A stretch of 64,000 nucleotides of DNA from Knufia peltigerae (lineage: Eukaryota; Ascomycota; Eurotiomycetes; Chaetothyriales; Trichomeriaceae), in assembly GCA_030247855.1 (NCBI GenBank), contig JAPDRN010000095.1, positions 62,001 through 126,000 on the forward strand, read 5' to 3'. A model generated the notes under the pieces. That model was not told the origin of the DNA. It searched no databases and saw only the letters and a list, made by a program, of their open reading frames with translations. Positions 11,240-22,624 of this stretch are shown here, one piece after another (within the stretch, counting starts at the first letter, position 1; each line of letters starts with the position of its first letter). The position numbers were made by a program, and so were the translations under genes.

Positions 11240-12925
11240 ATGGCCACTGCTACCGCCAGCAATGCAGGCAGAGCATGCCTCTACCGCCGGTCACCCTCCT
11301 CCATCATATCCTCGACTCTCGTGCGGCCCCTCTTTGAGCCTCTGCCTTCCTGTCATCCGCCGCGATGTCATCTACAATTCCGCATTCAACAACGGCGCAG
11401 CTTCGCCCACACATCCCGTCGATGCAAACAAGACAGACAGAACAGCCAGAAGGAGGAGTCTTTTTCCTCGCGGCTGGGCAAAGCATGGCGCTCGACCAAG
11501 ACCGAGTGGAAGCCCATTCCCATAGGTCTGGGCATTGGTTTCCTCGGTCTTTTCCAGTTCATACGCATCCGCAATCGTGAAGGCGGCGCATCCGAGGGCT
11601 CTGGCGAGACGGATGGCAAGCGTCCCCCCAAACGAGAAAGAATCTATCCGACCGGTGGTGGCTGGCAGGTCTCGATCATGTCCACACTGCCATTGAAGGC
11701 CATATCCCGTGTCTGGGGCCGCTTCAACGAGCTCACAATCCCTTACTACCTGCGCGTGCCGGGGTTCAAACTCTACGGCTGGATATTTGGCGTCAACTTC
11801 GACGAGGTGGCCGAGCCAGATCTGCACGTCTACCCCAACCTGGCCTCCTTTTTCTACCGCGAACTCAAGCCAGGAGTGCGGCCCTTGGACCCAAACCCCA
11901 ACGCTGTCCTCTCGCCGGCGGACGCAAAGGTACTGCAGTTCGGGACCATCGAGAACGGCGAGGTGGAGCAGGTCAAAGGCATGACGTACAGTGTCGATGC
12001 GCTGCTCGGCAAGATCGCACCCACGACCCCCAATCCTCAGCATCCCTCGGCCATCTTTGCGACCCCCAAGGACCAATCGACCCCTCAAGACGACCCAGCC
12101 CTTGAAGCCAAATCCATCCACGCGGACGAAGAATTCGCCAACGTCAATGGCATCTCCTACACCCTCCCCTCGCTTCTCTCCGGCGCTCAGGCCTCGCCCG
12201 ATGGGCCTCATACACAAGATGCATCTACAAAATCCCTCCCATCCTCCGAGGCTGCCGTGTCCGCCGACCTTGCCACGACGTCGCCGTGGTGGTCGCCGTT
12301 CTCGTCCCCCTCGACGAACAAGAAGCTGTACTACATTGTCGTCTACCTTGCGCCCGGCGACTACCACCGCTTCCACAGCCCCGTGTCGTGGGTCTGCTCG
12401 GCCCGACGACACTTCGCGGGCGAACTCTACTCGGTCAGCCCCTATGTCCAGCGCATGCTTCCCGGGCTCTTCACGCTCAACGAGCGCGTCGTCCTCCTCG
12501 GCCGCTGGAAGCACGGCTTCTTCAGCTACACGCCCGTGGGCGCGACCAATGTGGGCTCCATCGTCGTCAATTTCGACAGGGAGCTGCGCACCAATAGCCT
12601 CACCACCGACACCGAGGCCGACAGGCAGGCTGCGGCCGCCGCTGCCCGAGGGGAACCCTACAGCGGCTTCAGCGAGGCCACGTACGACAGGGCGAGCAAG
12701 ATTTTGGGTGGTCACGCGCTGCGCCGCGGAGAGGAGATGGGTGGCTTCAAGCTCGGGTCCAGCATCGTGCTCGTCTTTGAGGCCCCCGCCGGCGAGCGCA
12801 AGTCGAGCCTCGATCAAGGGGGAACCACGGGAGCCGAGCTCAAGGGCGGCTTCAGATGGGCCATCGAGCGAGACCAGAAAGTAAAAGTCGGCCAGGCTCT
12901 GGGCTACGTCGTGGATGGCGATTAA
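11240..12925 (+). CDS. PSD1: Phosphatidylserine decarboxylase, mitochondrial (PSD1 type)
   Basis: Intronless, 561 residues. It converts phosphatidylserine to phosphatidylethanolamine in the mitochondrial inner membrane. The N-terminus is rich in Arg, Ser and Ala with few acids, as in a mitochondrial presequence. One membrane segment follows near 94-108 (IPIGLGIGFLGLFQFI). The catalytic body begins at about residue 150. Family marks are LSPADAKV, YLAPGDYHRFHSP (His of the self-cleavage triad), and FKLGSSIVLVFEAP near the C-terminus, where the chain self-cleaves between Gly and Ser and the Ser becomes the pyruvoyl cofactor. Yeast has LGST; LGSS keeps the essential Gly-Ser pair. A low-complexity insert of about 100 residues interrupts the body near 270-370. 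The start is the first ATG of the frame. Confidence 0.95.
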   Translation: MATATASNAGRACLYRRSPSSIISSTLVRPLFEPLPSCHPPRCHLQFRIQQRRSFAHTSRRCKQDRQNSQKEESFSSRLGKAWRSTKTEWKPIPIGLGIGFLGLFQFIRIRNREGGASEGSGETDGKRPPKRERIYPTGGGWQVSIMSTLPLKAISRVWGRFNELTIPYYLRVPGFKLYGWIFGVNFDEVAEPDLHVYPNLASFFYRELKPGVRPLDPNPNAVLSPADAKVLQFGTIENGEVEQVKGMTYSVDALLGKIAPTTPNPQHPSAIFATPKDQSTPQDDPALEAKSIHADEEFANVNGISYTLPSLLSGAQASPDGPHTQDASTKSLPSSEAAVSADLATTSPWWSPFSSPSTNKKLYYIVVYLAPGDYHRFHSPVSWVCSARRHFAGELYSVSPYVQRMLPGLFTLNERVVLLGRWKHGFFSYTPVGATNVGSIVVNFDRELRTNSLTTDTEADRQAAAAAARGEPYSGFSEATYDRASKILGGHALRRGEEMGGFKLGSSIVLVFEAPAGERKSSLDQGGTTGAELKGGFRWAIERDQKVKVGQALGYVVDGD

Positions 12926-13213
12926 GAACCTGTGGTCTTCATACAGTACTTTTCCGCGACTTCGGTGGCACGTATGCGAAGTAGTGATGTTGAAAAAGAA
13001 CCTCTACTTTGGAATGTATATTGTACACTAGTCATTCCGTCATTTATGGTCTATTCATCATGAGCAAAGTGACCCTCGAGCACTTTCTTCTCGAACACAT
13101 TGAACAATCGCCGCAAGCGCCAATGAAAAAATAGTTGTCGTATGCTTTGAAAAAAGAAACGCCAAATGTCTGCCAATACCGTCAACCTCTTGAAGTAGCG
13201 ATACCCGTATCAA

Positions 13214-16200
13214 TCATGTCAGTGTCCAGACCAAAACACCGACACATCCAACCAAAACAGAGAAAACGACAAGAAGACCACCCTTCTCGATAGCTTGGGC
13301 TTTTCGGACGTGACTCGGGTGTAGACGCGGAGCAGCGCCGTTGGTTATTGCAGTCATGGCCGACGTAGATAGGATCCCCTCCCGACCCATGTCGTGAGCC
13401 AAAACAAAACCACCCATCATATAAGTAGCCACACAAACTAGCAAGAGAAACCGACCAGCCTCAAGTTGTGTTTCAATGGCGTCAGATGCCATGACGGTTG
13501 TAATCTTCTTAGCAAGCATGGTATGACTAAATTCCGCCCGGTTGTGGACAAAGCACCAAGCCTTCTCGAGCCACTCGCCACTCTTCAAAAGTTGTACTCG
13601 TTCGAATGGTATCCTGTTGACACCATTCAGCCTAGTAATCAACAATTGAGCCGGCTTCAGGGGAAAGATAGGACAATTCTCCACATCGATCAAGACATCT
13701 CGAAGTGCGCCATGAGCCTTGAGTCCGGCAGATGACTCCGAGCTAGAAGGGGTAACTTCGTTGAATCGAGACGAAAATGTACATTCAGGAAGTGCAGATG
13801 AAGCGTAGATATTGTTAACAGCGTCAGGCAAACCCTTGGATAGTAACGCCACTTCAGCATTGGTTTGGGAATCAATGCAGGCATGACGACCGCTATCTTC
13901 GGTCTTACAGAGTTGAAGAGCACTAGATGAACAATCCGCGAGGCTGCTGCCAGCTCTTCCGATACCTGTGCGCTTGAGAATAGTAGTCGTGGTATTGCCT
14001 TTTGGAAAGGGGCCGCGGCGAGGCTGCTGGCTGTCTCCTGTGAAATGGAAATCATGCAATTCGTTTTTGCACTCAAGTCTTTGAGAAGGATCTCCATATA
14101 GGAGAAGATTGCAATCGGGACCCGAATAAACTTGCTGATCTCGCGCTTCTGTCTTATCATTACCAGATGGGCGATCGCCGAAGCCTTCTCCCCCCTCGTT
14201 AGCATCCATAGCATCCTTGATCATGTCGATCAGTCCGCTGATTGTTGGTCGATCTCGTTCTGAGATGATGATTCCGGAGGAACTGCCACTGAGTGAGCTG
14301 TGGTTTGACTTGTCAGTGTCAGACACTTTGTTTGAGACATTTGCATGTGCGTATGGCACCGGTGCACTATTAGAAGATATGTTGATGCTGTCAGAGAATG
14401 GCACACTGCGCCATGAGTCCTGTCTTGAGCATTTCGGTAACAAAGAGCTGGATGGAAGGGCCCTGTCAATGACATTCGAGGACATAAGAGCCGATTGTGA
14501 GGATGGACTATTCGGCGGAGCGAGCAGAAAATTGGCATCTTCTGCTGAGGCGTACGCAGGTATTTGTGGATGTTGTAGACATCCGTTGGAATCGTGCGCC
14601 AAATCCACGAGCTTGAGTGAGTGGTGTCTCCTGATTGCTTTCCCTGCAAACGTAGGAAAGCTCCTTCTCCTAATCCTTTGCATATCATTGTGATCATCAA
14701 AAGTTTCCCGGCTCGTAGGTCCTGACCGTTTCGAAAATGTATGAGGCTGGTCGGTACGTAAATGTGTTTTTCGGTAGAGACCATGATGACCATTTCGTCG
14801 ATGTGTGGCTGGTAAAGGATCCCACGGTGTTGCAGGGCTCTGTCTGCTGATTGCACTTTCACGACTCACATCTCCGGTCTCCTTTTTTGTCAAACGGAAT
14901 CGTAATGCAGAAGGGTTCGAAAATCCACTCCTACTACTTTCAGGAAAGGCCTCCCATTCATAATCATCCACTTCTGGTGCCTCCAGTCCTCGACCTAAGC
15001 TCGCGCTAGATCCTTGCGTCTGCCCATCACGAGACTCAGACATAGAGATAGAGCCATGCATCAAATCCTCCGCACTTGTCCCAATAACTGCGCCTGTCCC
15101 TATGCTTCCTCTTTCGCATTGAGCTGTTCTCGTGTTGGGATTCCAGGCAGGGAATCGTGGTGTAGCCGGGTAAAATTCGCTCTTACTAGAGCCATGGCGA
15201 ATGAATGGCTCGACGTAATGGGAGACAATCTCATCGGCATTATAAGAGATGCGATCATGCAACTTACTGACAGTATTGTCTTCTACACTTTCAAGTATGG
15301 CGCTGGATTCAAGGTGGTGCTCAGCCACTTGCAGAACCCCAAACGCAGATGGGACGCGATGGCATGCTAGATGACGCAGAGGTATATGAGCATCAGAAAT
15401 GGGCAAGACCTTTGCGAAATAATCGTCGTCTTCTGAGGAGGAGCTTGATCGGCTCAACGGGAAGCGAGGCTCGAATCCACTCGACCTAGGCTGGCTTACT
15501 ACCCTGTGTCCTTGAATCTGAGCATGTGCTGAACGTAAGTCTGGATACAAGGTGCGCATATTTTGAGAATGCAAGCTCAACGAATTTTCCGAGTCTTCTC
15601 TTTTATGTTTGTCCAGTAAGCAAGAGTCGGAGTGGTGTTTCGACGCAATAGAGGGCCGGCGGAAGCATGTAGGAAAAAAGGTGTATTCACTGGAATGAAT
15701 GCTTAATGTCTCAAGAGGACTTTTCTCGTCTTCGGATGGAAACCTTTCGAAGTGGATACCGAAACTTGTTGATGCAGGGATGCTGAGATGATCAAGAGAG
15801 TCGTTGTCGGGTACGTATGACTACAACATGTAAGCTCTGTTCTACATGGGAAGCCACTGTACTCACTTCCAAACTTTGAATGTTGGTTTGTGGCTTTGAA
15901 GTTTCTTTCTTGTTAACAATGGCCGATGTGGCGACCGAAACGCGTCGGTGTGACAAATTGAGTGAATTGTCGTCTGTCCGCGTTTCTAGGTAAACATCAC
16001 CGGTGTGAGATGATGATCCTTCTCTATCCAAACCTGTGCCTGAAGTCGACTTGGTTGTCACAGGTGGACTAGTCGGTAAGCTAGTACCACCACGGACGAT
16101 ATCAGTCGGAGGAGAGTGGTCTTGAAGTATTGCCTGGCAAGTCAAACGGACAGGGATATCTGGGTGGGAAGCAGACTGATGAACATGACTCTCGTCGATC

Positions 16201-16556
16201 ATTTTTTCTACCGGGAGATCGCTAGACGGAAACCGCTGAGATGGAGTCAAGAGCGGAGTCGTGGATGTGATCGTGGGATCTCGCAAGAAAGCTGTTGAAT
16301 CTGGATATGATTTTATCTTGAGAGGTGACTCAGGCGACAACGATGGCCACACCCGTCCATCACATGCTTTCTGAAAACCTTCGCCGTCCACCAAATCCGA
16401 TGGAGCGGTGTGTGAACGCTGACGTCCAGGCTTCTTCGACGTGCGTTGAGCTCCCTGCGACTTGACGCTTTGGGGATTCTCATTGTGGCACTCCCAAGCA
16501 GACTCTTGCAAGCCTACATCATGACGCCATCGTAACTCAGCAAGCTTCCAAGACAT
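13214..16556 (-). CDS. Large unknown protein with two C-terminal membrane segments
   Basis: I do not recognise the family. Two exons, 16556-15867 and 15820-13214, join in phase 0 across a 46-base intron (donor GTGAGT, acceptor TTGTAG) and give about 1,098 residues. Most of the chain is hydrophilic and Ser-rich, with no repeats that I can see, and looks disordered. The last 120 residues differ: a compact part (PFERVQLLKSGEWLEKAWCF) and then two hydrophobic segments (FLLLVCVATYMMGGFVL and GLLVVFSVLVGCVGVLVW) ending three residues before the stop. This suggests a cytosolic protein held in a membrane by a C-terminal hairpin. The 5' end is uncertain: the frame stays open and protein-like upstream of the chosen ATG, and the long frame at 16665-17444 may hold earlier exons. 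Confidence 0.6.
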
Positions 16557-16664
16557 GTTGGTGGGCCAATGTCGATATCCAGTGTCTCCGTCGGATGTAA
16601 ACTGCCGGGACGTTGTCCTTTGGGAACGGTTTGATAAGGACTGAGGGAGTGGACGATGGATGCG

Positions 16665-17444
16665 TCATTGGCAGAGCCAAGGATCAGGACTCAACGACAA
16701 TCCAGGAATGATACAAACAGGCGAGGGGTTCAAACGCCTAGAGATGTGTGAGTCCAAAGAAGTCCAAAGAAGTCCAAAACTGCCAAACTGGTAGCTGAAT
16801 ATGGTTGCGTGATCCGAACAAGCAGGGAACGATGATCGGTGAGCAACAGAAAGCGTCTTTCGTGGCCCGTCCTTTCCACGAGATGCACAGAAACCACAGG
16901 CTTTGGTAGACATATCGAATGAGGAGGCAACAGCGAACCGTTTCAGATGCGAAGTAAAGGTAAGAGGTCCCCCTACAATTTCTAATTGCCAACAGAAAGG
17001 ATATATGCTCCTTCCAGTGGGTGGAAGAGGGTGCAGATACAACGCGAAGTGAGGTACAACCTTGACTTCATACCTGCGCTGTTGTGGGAGCTTCATCATA
17101 GGAGGCTTCAACGACAATGTATTTTGCAAAGCATCATTTATGGCAGTCACGTTGAAAATCGGCGAGGCATTGTGAGAAATTGAAGACTTCAGTCGTGATC
17201 CTGCTGTCAGCCGAAATCGAAGAGAAGATTCCACGGACGTCGGAAAACATCTTAGTTCTGGGCCGACATCAGAATATTGAGAATATGAGTGGACTCCTGT
17301 TGAGTTGCCATGTTGATTAATGGAAATATGGACAATAGCCCTTGGAACAAATTGTCGAGATTGTGGAAAGTCGGGAGAATCTAACAACTGAGGTCGATGC
17401 CAAAAGGTTTCCAATACTTGAACGGAGAATTGATTTTCCGGCAA
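16665..17444 (-). CDS. Open frame of 259 codons, possible 5' exon(s) of the gene at 13214-16556
   Basis: An unbroken minus-strand frame only about 110 bases upstream of the large unknown gene and on the same strand. Its composition (Ser, Pro and hydrophobic residues mixed, e.g. PRAIVHISINQHGNSTG and RRYEVKVVPHFALYLH) is protein-like, more so in its first two thirds. No domain is recognised. I could not find a clean splice joining it to the next exon, so it may be part of that gene, a separate small gene, or chance. Its 3' third contains a decamer repeated in tandem. Confidence 0.3.
   Translation of the reverse strand: MPENQFSVQVLETFWHRPQLLDSPDFPQSRQFVPRAIVHISINQHGNSTGVHSYSQYSDVGPELRCFPTSVESSLRFRLTAGSRLKSSISHNASPIFNVTAINDALQNTLSLKPPMMKLPQQRRYEVKVVPHFALYLHPLPPTGRSIYPFCWQLEIVGGPLTFTSHLKRFAVASSFDMSTKACGFCASRGKDGPRKTLSVAHRSSFPACSDHATIFSYQFGSFGLLWTSLDSHISRRLNPSPVCIIPGLSLSPDPWLCQ
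16751..16778. repeat. Tandem repeat of decamer gtccaaagaa
   Basis: Two full copies and most of a third (gtccaaagaa gtccaaagaa gtccaaaa) lie side by side. They sit within the uncertain open frame on the opposite strand, where they would encode repeated FFGL-like residues. Confidence 0.8.
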
Positions 17445-17758
17445 CCGAAGTCAGTTGTGTCTCTCAACTCGCTCTACCGTAATACAGTAAGTATATTTGC
17501 CTAGGCATCCTAACTAGATGGCAGTTGACGCCTATATTGACAATTCGAAAAGACCCGCTGGGCATTTTTAGATGTTATAAACTTGGACTACAGCGATAAG
17601 ACTCGTTGATATCCGCCCACCCTCGGAACAACCCTCCTTCATACGTTTCGACCTTCTGGAAGTTCTTCCTCCTTTGATGATAGAGTGTAAGAGTGCCAAT
17701 TCTTCCGGTCTCTGACAAGACTTTAGCAACCCTTCGACTGGATACCCGGATGTGATAG

Positions 17759-18816
17759 ATGGCTGGAGAAAGGCATGACAATGTTGTAGTGGTCGGAGCT
17801 GGAATCATTGGACTTGCGTCTGCTCTGCTGCTGGCTGAAGATGGTCTGAATGTCTCTATCGTGGCCAAAGATCTTCCAGGAGATGGTGGTCTAGGATGGG
17901 CAAGTCCCCACGCAGGTGCAACTCTGATCCCTCCCCCAGAAATGGGCAATCAGGAAATGGCAATGGAGTCTATCAGGTGGTATCGAAGTCTCGCCAAATC
18001 AGATCCCAGTAGCAGTGTTCGAGTTAGTTGTCAGTGCTCACTTTCACTTACTGTATTGCTGACCAAGGCACATATCAGACTGTAAAAGCCACTGAGTATT
18101 TCACCGACAGGGAGACCGACGATGCGATATGGTACAAGGAGTTCGTTCCGAAATACAAGCTACTTCCAAAGGGCTCACTGCCACCTGGTTGCAAAGTTGG
18201 ATATTCTTTTGAGACTTGCCTAGCTAACCCGGAGGTCTTCCTACCCTGGCTCAAAAAGACGCTGGAAGGGTTAGGGGTCAACTTCATACGATCCGAAGTA
18301 AAATCACTCCTCGAAGCCAAAGCAATGACCGGGGCGTCAATCGTTGTCAATGCCTCTGGACTTTGGGCGAAAACCCTTGCTACAGACTCCGCTGTTGTCG
18401 GATATCGGGGTCAGACGATGTTTGTCAAGAGCGATTATAACGAGGTCAGATTAATCAATGGCCACGAGTATACCTATGTCATTCCACGCATGTTCTCTGG
18501 AGGAGTCATACTAGGAGGCATCAGTCAAGAGAACAACTTTGATGGTACTGTTGACACAAATTTACGCAAAGACATCTTGCGGAGAGTCAACAGAATGACT
18601 GGGGGAGCATTCGAATACGTTAATATCGATACGGACGTCAAGGACATTGTCGGTGTTAGACCTGGCCGTAAAGGGGGCATCAGAGTTGAGCTTGATGGTG
18701 ATACAGTTCATGCCTACGGCTTCAAGGGAGCGGGTTACGTGTATTCCTTTGGTGCAGCAGCCAAAGTCAAGCGACTTGTTCTACAGGCCCTTGGAAAAGC
18801 ACGGCCGAAGCTGTGA
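17759..18816 (+). CDS. D-amino-acid oxidase (FAD-dependent)
   Basis: Two exons, 17759-18022 and 18079-18816, join in phase 0 (SSSVR to TVKATEYF), giving 333 residues, a little short of the usual 340-370. It oxidises a D-amino acid to the 2-oxo acid, ammonia and H2O2. The N-terminus has the FAD Rossmann motif VVGAGIIGLASALLLAE. The substrate-binding middle is SFETCLANPEVFLPWL. The C-terminus has the family signature VGVRPGRKGGIRVELD and then VHAYGFKGAGYVYSFGAA. The last residues are RPKL; PKL is a non-canonical form of the peroxisomal C-terminal signal, where this enzyme normally works. It is the first gene of a run of amino-acid and oxo-acid enzymes up to 30424. The preferred side chain cannot be read from sequence. 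Confidence 0.92.
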
Positions 18817-19506
18817 TGATGATAACGCAACATTGAAGCAATCGGTATCGTCAATGGTCGCAGTTCCATATCGAGGAGTTAAACATCTTGAACATAGTGA
18901 TCAGGGTGTTGACACGACCAGTAAAGGTGCTTGTTCGGGCATACCACCGATCGATAAGATATGGTCCTCATTCAGCCCTGACATAAGCCAGAACACTTTT
19001 CTACCGTCTTCTTGGGAACAAGAGGTCTGACAAGCATTCTTCAATTCGATTTACTTTCCTCTCAAAACCAATGAGAAAAAGATTCAGAAACGAGGAACGA
19101 GGCTTCGTGGCAAGTCTGAGTGTCGCCCAGGCTGCTGGTCAACAACAAAACGACTTCGCTCTTCTCCGCTCTCGCTGATAACGTGCGCTCCGATTGTCGG
19201 CAAGTGTCGGCGTGGGTTACCTCTTTGTTCAAAACATCTTGAGCACATCCACGCCTTTAACTTCACTGCATACTTCGGCGTAGGGCGCAGGGTCGCTTAC
19301 ACGCAGCAGCCTTATCGCTGATGGGGTGTCTTGGCCTGTAGGGGATCCATCCAGAGGAATTTAACTCTGAATAGTCAGCAGGACGAGTATCAATTGGTGC
19401 GAGTACGGAGCAGGCTTCAACCCAACATCGAATTTGTTGTTGGTAAATTAAAATCCTCAAATTTGCGGAACACAGACCTGAATCAATACGTCCAACTCCA
19501 CACAGA
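18817..19506. other. Intergenic region before the ketopantoate-reductase-like gene
   Basis: About 690 bases with no supported gene. It must hold the 3' end of the oxidase gene and the promoter of the next gene. One near-copy of the TACGGAGTA word (tacggagca) lies near 19404. Confidence 0.35.
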
Positions 19507-20701
19507 ATGATTTCTCAACCCTCCAAGGCCAATGTCTTGCTGGTCGGCAGCGGTGGCGTGGGCACCATGGGCGCCTATGCCCTGGAGACTGGAGGCAAGG
19601 CAGAGGTCACTGCTGTACTGAGGTCAAACTACGAGGCTGTGAGCAAGCAAGGATTCTCCATCGACTCGATTGAGCACGGTGACGGCATCGTAGGCTGGAA
19701 GCCAACGACGTGTGGGTTCCTTCTGCAGTGCATAGCACTCAACACAACCAAGTCTCGACCGCGATGCTGACATTCTTTTCCGCATCCAGTGGTCAACAGA
19801 GTGCCAAGTGTGGCTGAGGAGGGACTGAAACCTTTCGACTTCATCGTGGTCACCACGAAGAACGTCGCCGATGTCAGCCCGACCGTCGACGAGGTGATTG
19901 AGCCCGCCGTGACCCCAGGCCACAGCGTGATCGTCCTAGTCCAAAACGGCCTGAACATCGAGAAGCCAGTCATTGCCAAGTATCCCGGCAATACCGTGCT
20001 CTCGGGTGTGTCGTTGATCGGGGCGACCGAGACGGCATGGGGGAAGATCCGACACGACGACAAGGACATTGTCAAAATCGGACCGTACAAGTCGCCCAAC
20101 GTGACCGAACAAGACTCGACCGCCGCCGCCCAGAAATTTGTCGAGATCTACAATGCTTGTGGCAAGGTCGAGGCCATCTACGACGACAACGTGCCCTTTA
20201 CGAGATGGAGGAAGTTGATTTACAACTCCTCGTTCAACTCGGTGGCGACCATCTTGCGAATGGACACGACGAGAATGAGAATTTCCGAACACGTCATCGA
20301 CAACCTGATCCGACCTGCCATGCTGGAAATCAAGAGCACTGCCAAAGCCGCTGGGATTGAGTTGCCGGACGATATTGCCGAGGTCATGATCAGAGTCGAT
20401 CCCAAAGAGACGTATTTCAAGCCTAGCATGTGTCAAGATATCGAAAAGGTATGAATCACCAACAAGTCAAATGTCAAAGGTTCTTTTGCCGACGTAATAC
20501 TAATGGGTTGTCTTATTCTAGGGCAATTATATCGAGTTTGAAAACATCGTTGGAGAACCCATGCGTGAGGCCGAGAAACTTGGTGTCTCGACTCCGGTGT
20601 TGAAGATCATCTATGGTATCCTAAAAGGTTTGCAATGGAAGACGATGGAGGCCAAAGGTTTGGTCGTGCCTAAATGGAGCGATGATAGTGTCTATGGCTA
20701 G
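19507..20701 (+). CDS. Ketopantoate reductase-like 2-oxo-acid reductase (ApbA/PanE family)
   Basis: Three exons, 19507-19711, 19790-20448 and 20522-20701, give 347 residues. The second intron has a clear branch site (tactaat) near 20496. Family enzymes reduce 2-dehydropantoate or similar branched 2-oxo acids with NADPH to the hydroxy acid. The Rossmann motif is VGSGGVGTMGAYALE. Further marks are FIVVTTKN, VLVQNGL, and the catalytic/structural RWRKLIYNSSFNSV that starts the helical C-terminal domain. The stop follows DDSVYG. Between a D-amino-acid oxidase and a 2-hydroxyacid oxidase, a role on a 2-oxo acid other than ketopantoate is likely, which is inference from context. The first donor (GTGGGT) is less usual than the others. 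Confidence 0.85.
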
Positions 20702-20879
20702 ACATTGGCTATTTAGACAGGCAGTTTTATTCTATCCAAAGTAAAAGACGCGATGTCGGACCCATGTTCAAACAACTTCTTTAGTAGAGTTCTTTCCAAT
20801 GGATTCGCCAGCAACACCACATTTCTCATTCGTAATGGTTCCATGTGCTTGTTTTACGATTGTCGACTCGGTCGTACTA

Positions 20880-22624
20880 TTATAACTTGGACAGGATTCC
20901 GTTGGTCTCGAGGATTGACAAGTGGCCACGGTTGATTTCCGATACACTCTTGCATCTGTACAGAGAAAAAAGGGGGAGGTTGTCACTTGTCAGTTCGATC
21001 GTCGGGCAGCTTCGAGGTTTGACTAGATTGTATATGACTTACCCTGCAAGTCCCATGGCCAATTTGAACTCGTCGTAAAGGAGGTTGATGGCTAGTTCCA
21101 CACCCTTTGAACCGTTGTACTGTTTTTGAATTGATCGTGAAGGATTAGCATCGGCATGGTGGGTGATCCCAATGGAGTGAGTGGGTGACCATCCGAGGGT
21201 TGAGAAATATCACTAGGTATATACTCACAGCCAGACCCCAAATGGGTATCCTCCCAGCAAAACAGAAATCCGCCCCTAGGGCAATCGCCTTGAAGATGTC
21301 GGTCCCCCTTCGGATACCCCCGTCGATGGCGATGGGGATCTTGCCCTTGGCCACGGGTGCACATTCGCGAAGGGCGTCCAGAGTGGCCGGGACGCTGTCG
21401 AGTTGGCGACCACCGTGGTTGGAAATGACCACGCCGTCCAAGCCGTACGAGATTGCCGTGGCGACATCTTCGGCCGTGTACACTGTAGGCGATCGAGGAC
21501 ATGCAAGTCAGTCGGACGGGGCAGGTATCGATGATGTCGAGGTCCGAGGGCCCTGACGAAGAAAAGAAATGTAATGAAAAACTTACGTCCTTTGACCCAA
21601 ATCTGAAGATTGGTGTGACCCTTGACGTACGAAATCGCTTCGTCCCAATTGACTCCATTTTCTGTTCCGAGTACGGGAGAAGTAAGCATGATGGAAATTA
21701 GAGAATTTTTCCGAGAGTGTTGGGCATGTTGAATTGTGGAAGAGTCTTAAAGTGGGAGAGGGGAATGTACCATATGCGAGTTCGTTGTCACCTCCTTCGA
21801 GGTTGCTAGCGTCCATGTCTGGAGCAATATTCGGATATCTCATGTCCTTGGGCATACCGAAACCGTTGCGAAACTCGTTGAGACGACGACCAAGCATTGG
21901 TGCGTCGACGGTAAGTAGGATGGCCTTGTAGCCGGCCTCTATTGTGTGGTGTTAACTTGGACAGAAACTCAGATGATCGGACACAGGAGGTTGTTTTCAC
22001 TCACTTTCAGCTCTGTTTAGAAGTTGGAGAGTCAGTTTCTTGTCTTTGAGTAAACTGACTTGCATAGCGTATGGGTTCGTCTTCCCTGATCCTTGCTCGA
22101 TGACGTCCTCGAGAGAGTCGGTTGAGTATGCGGAAAGGCCCATGGCCACGTTCAACGCCGCGCAGGCCCTGGAAGTTCCCACTTCGCCTTCAGGGTGAGC
22201 CAATCTGTGCATTGCAGCCGGGGAGAAGCCGAACGGGAACAGGACCTTGCTTCCCCAGATGGTCGTGGAAGTGTCAATGTGCGAAACATTCTTCAAGATG
22301 CGAGGACGTATGCGATAACGATCAAAGGCCGCCTCATTGTCGCGTAGACTATATCGATCATGTCGTATGTGAGATCAGCTTCATCATCATATGCTACAAG
22401 ACCCAGGAGCGGTCTGTAAACATGATACAGCTTCGACTGGACTTACGTTATCATGTCCATGGCACCTTCATTGAAGTATTCTAATTGTATTCAGTTGGCT
22501 GTTACCATATTTAACAAGAGCAAAACACACCTCTGTACATCTTGGGCAAATTCTTGGACGCCTTCTCCTTCAAGTCCCTAATACAAAAGACCTCAGGGTC
22601 TAGAGTGCGTCCCCTATTCGCCAT
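20880..22624 (-). CDS. FMN-dependent 2-hydroxyacid oxidase, peroxisomal (ends in SKL)
   Basis: About eight short exons on the minus strand, joined by frame, give roughly 400 residues. Family enzymes (glycolate oxidase, lactate oxidase, flavocytochrome b2 core) oxidise an L-2-hydroxy acid to the 2-oxo acid. Visible marks are PKMYREYFNEGAMDM at the N-terminus, the FMN-site strand VLFPFGFSPAAMHRL, AILLTVDAPMLGRR, the active-site SNHGGRQLD (catalytic His), and AIDGGIRRGTDIFKAIALGA that binds the FMN phosphate. There is no cytochrome b5 domain, so electrons should go to oxygen, giving H2O2. The last exon ends ILSKL, a canonical peroxisomal signal. I chose the start at 22624 (MANRGRTLDPEVF), which matches family starts; an in-frame ATG at 22711 would add 29 residues. 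Confidence 0.88.

Noticed and set aside
11372..12817. Minus-strand 481-codon frame opposite PSD1
   Set aside because: Shadow frame in G+C-rich coding DNA; the plus strand is unmistakably phosphatidylserine decarboxylase.
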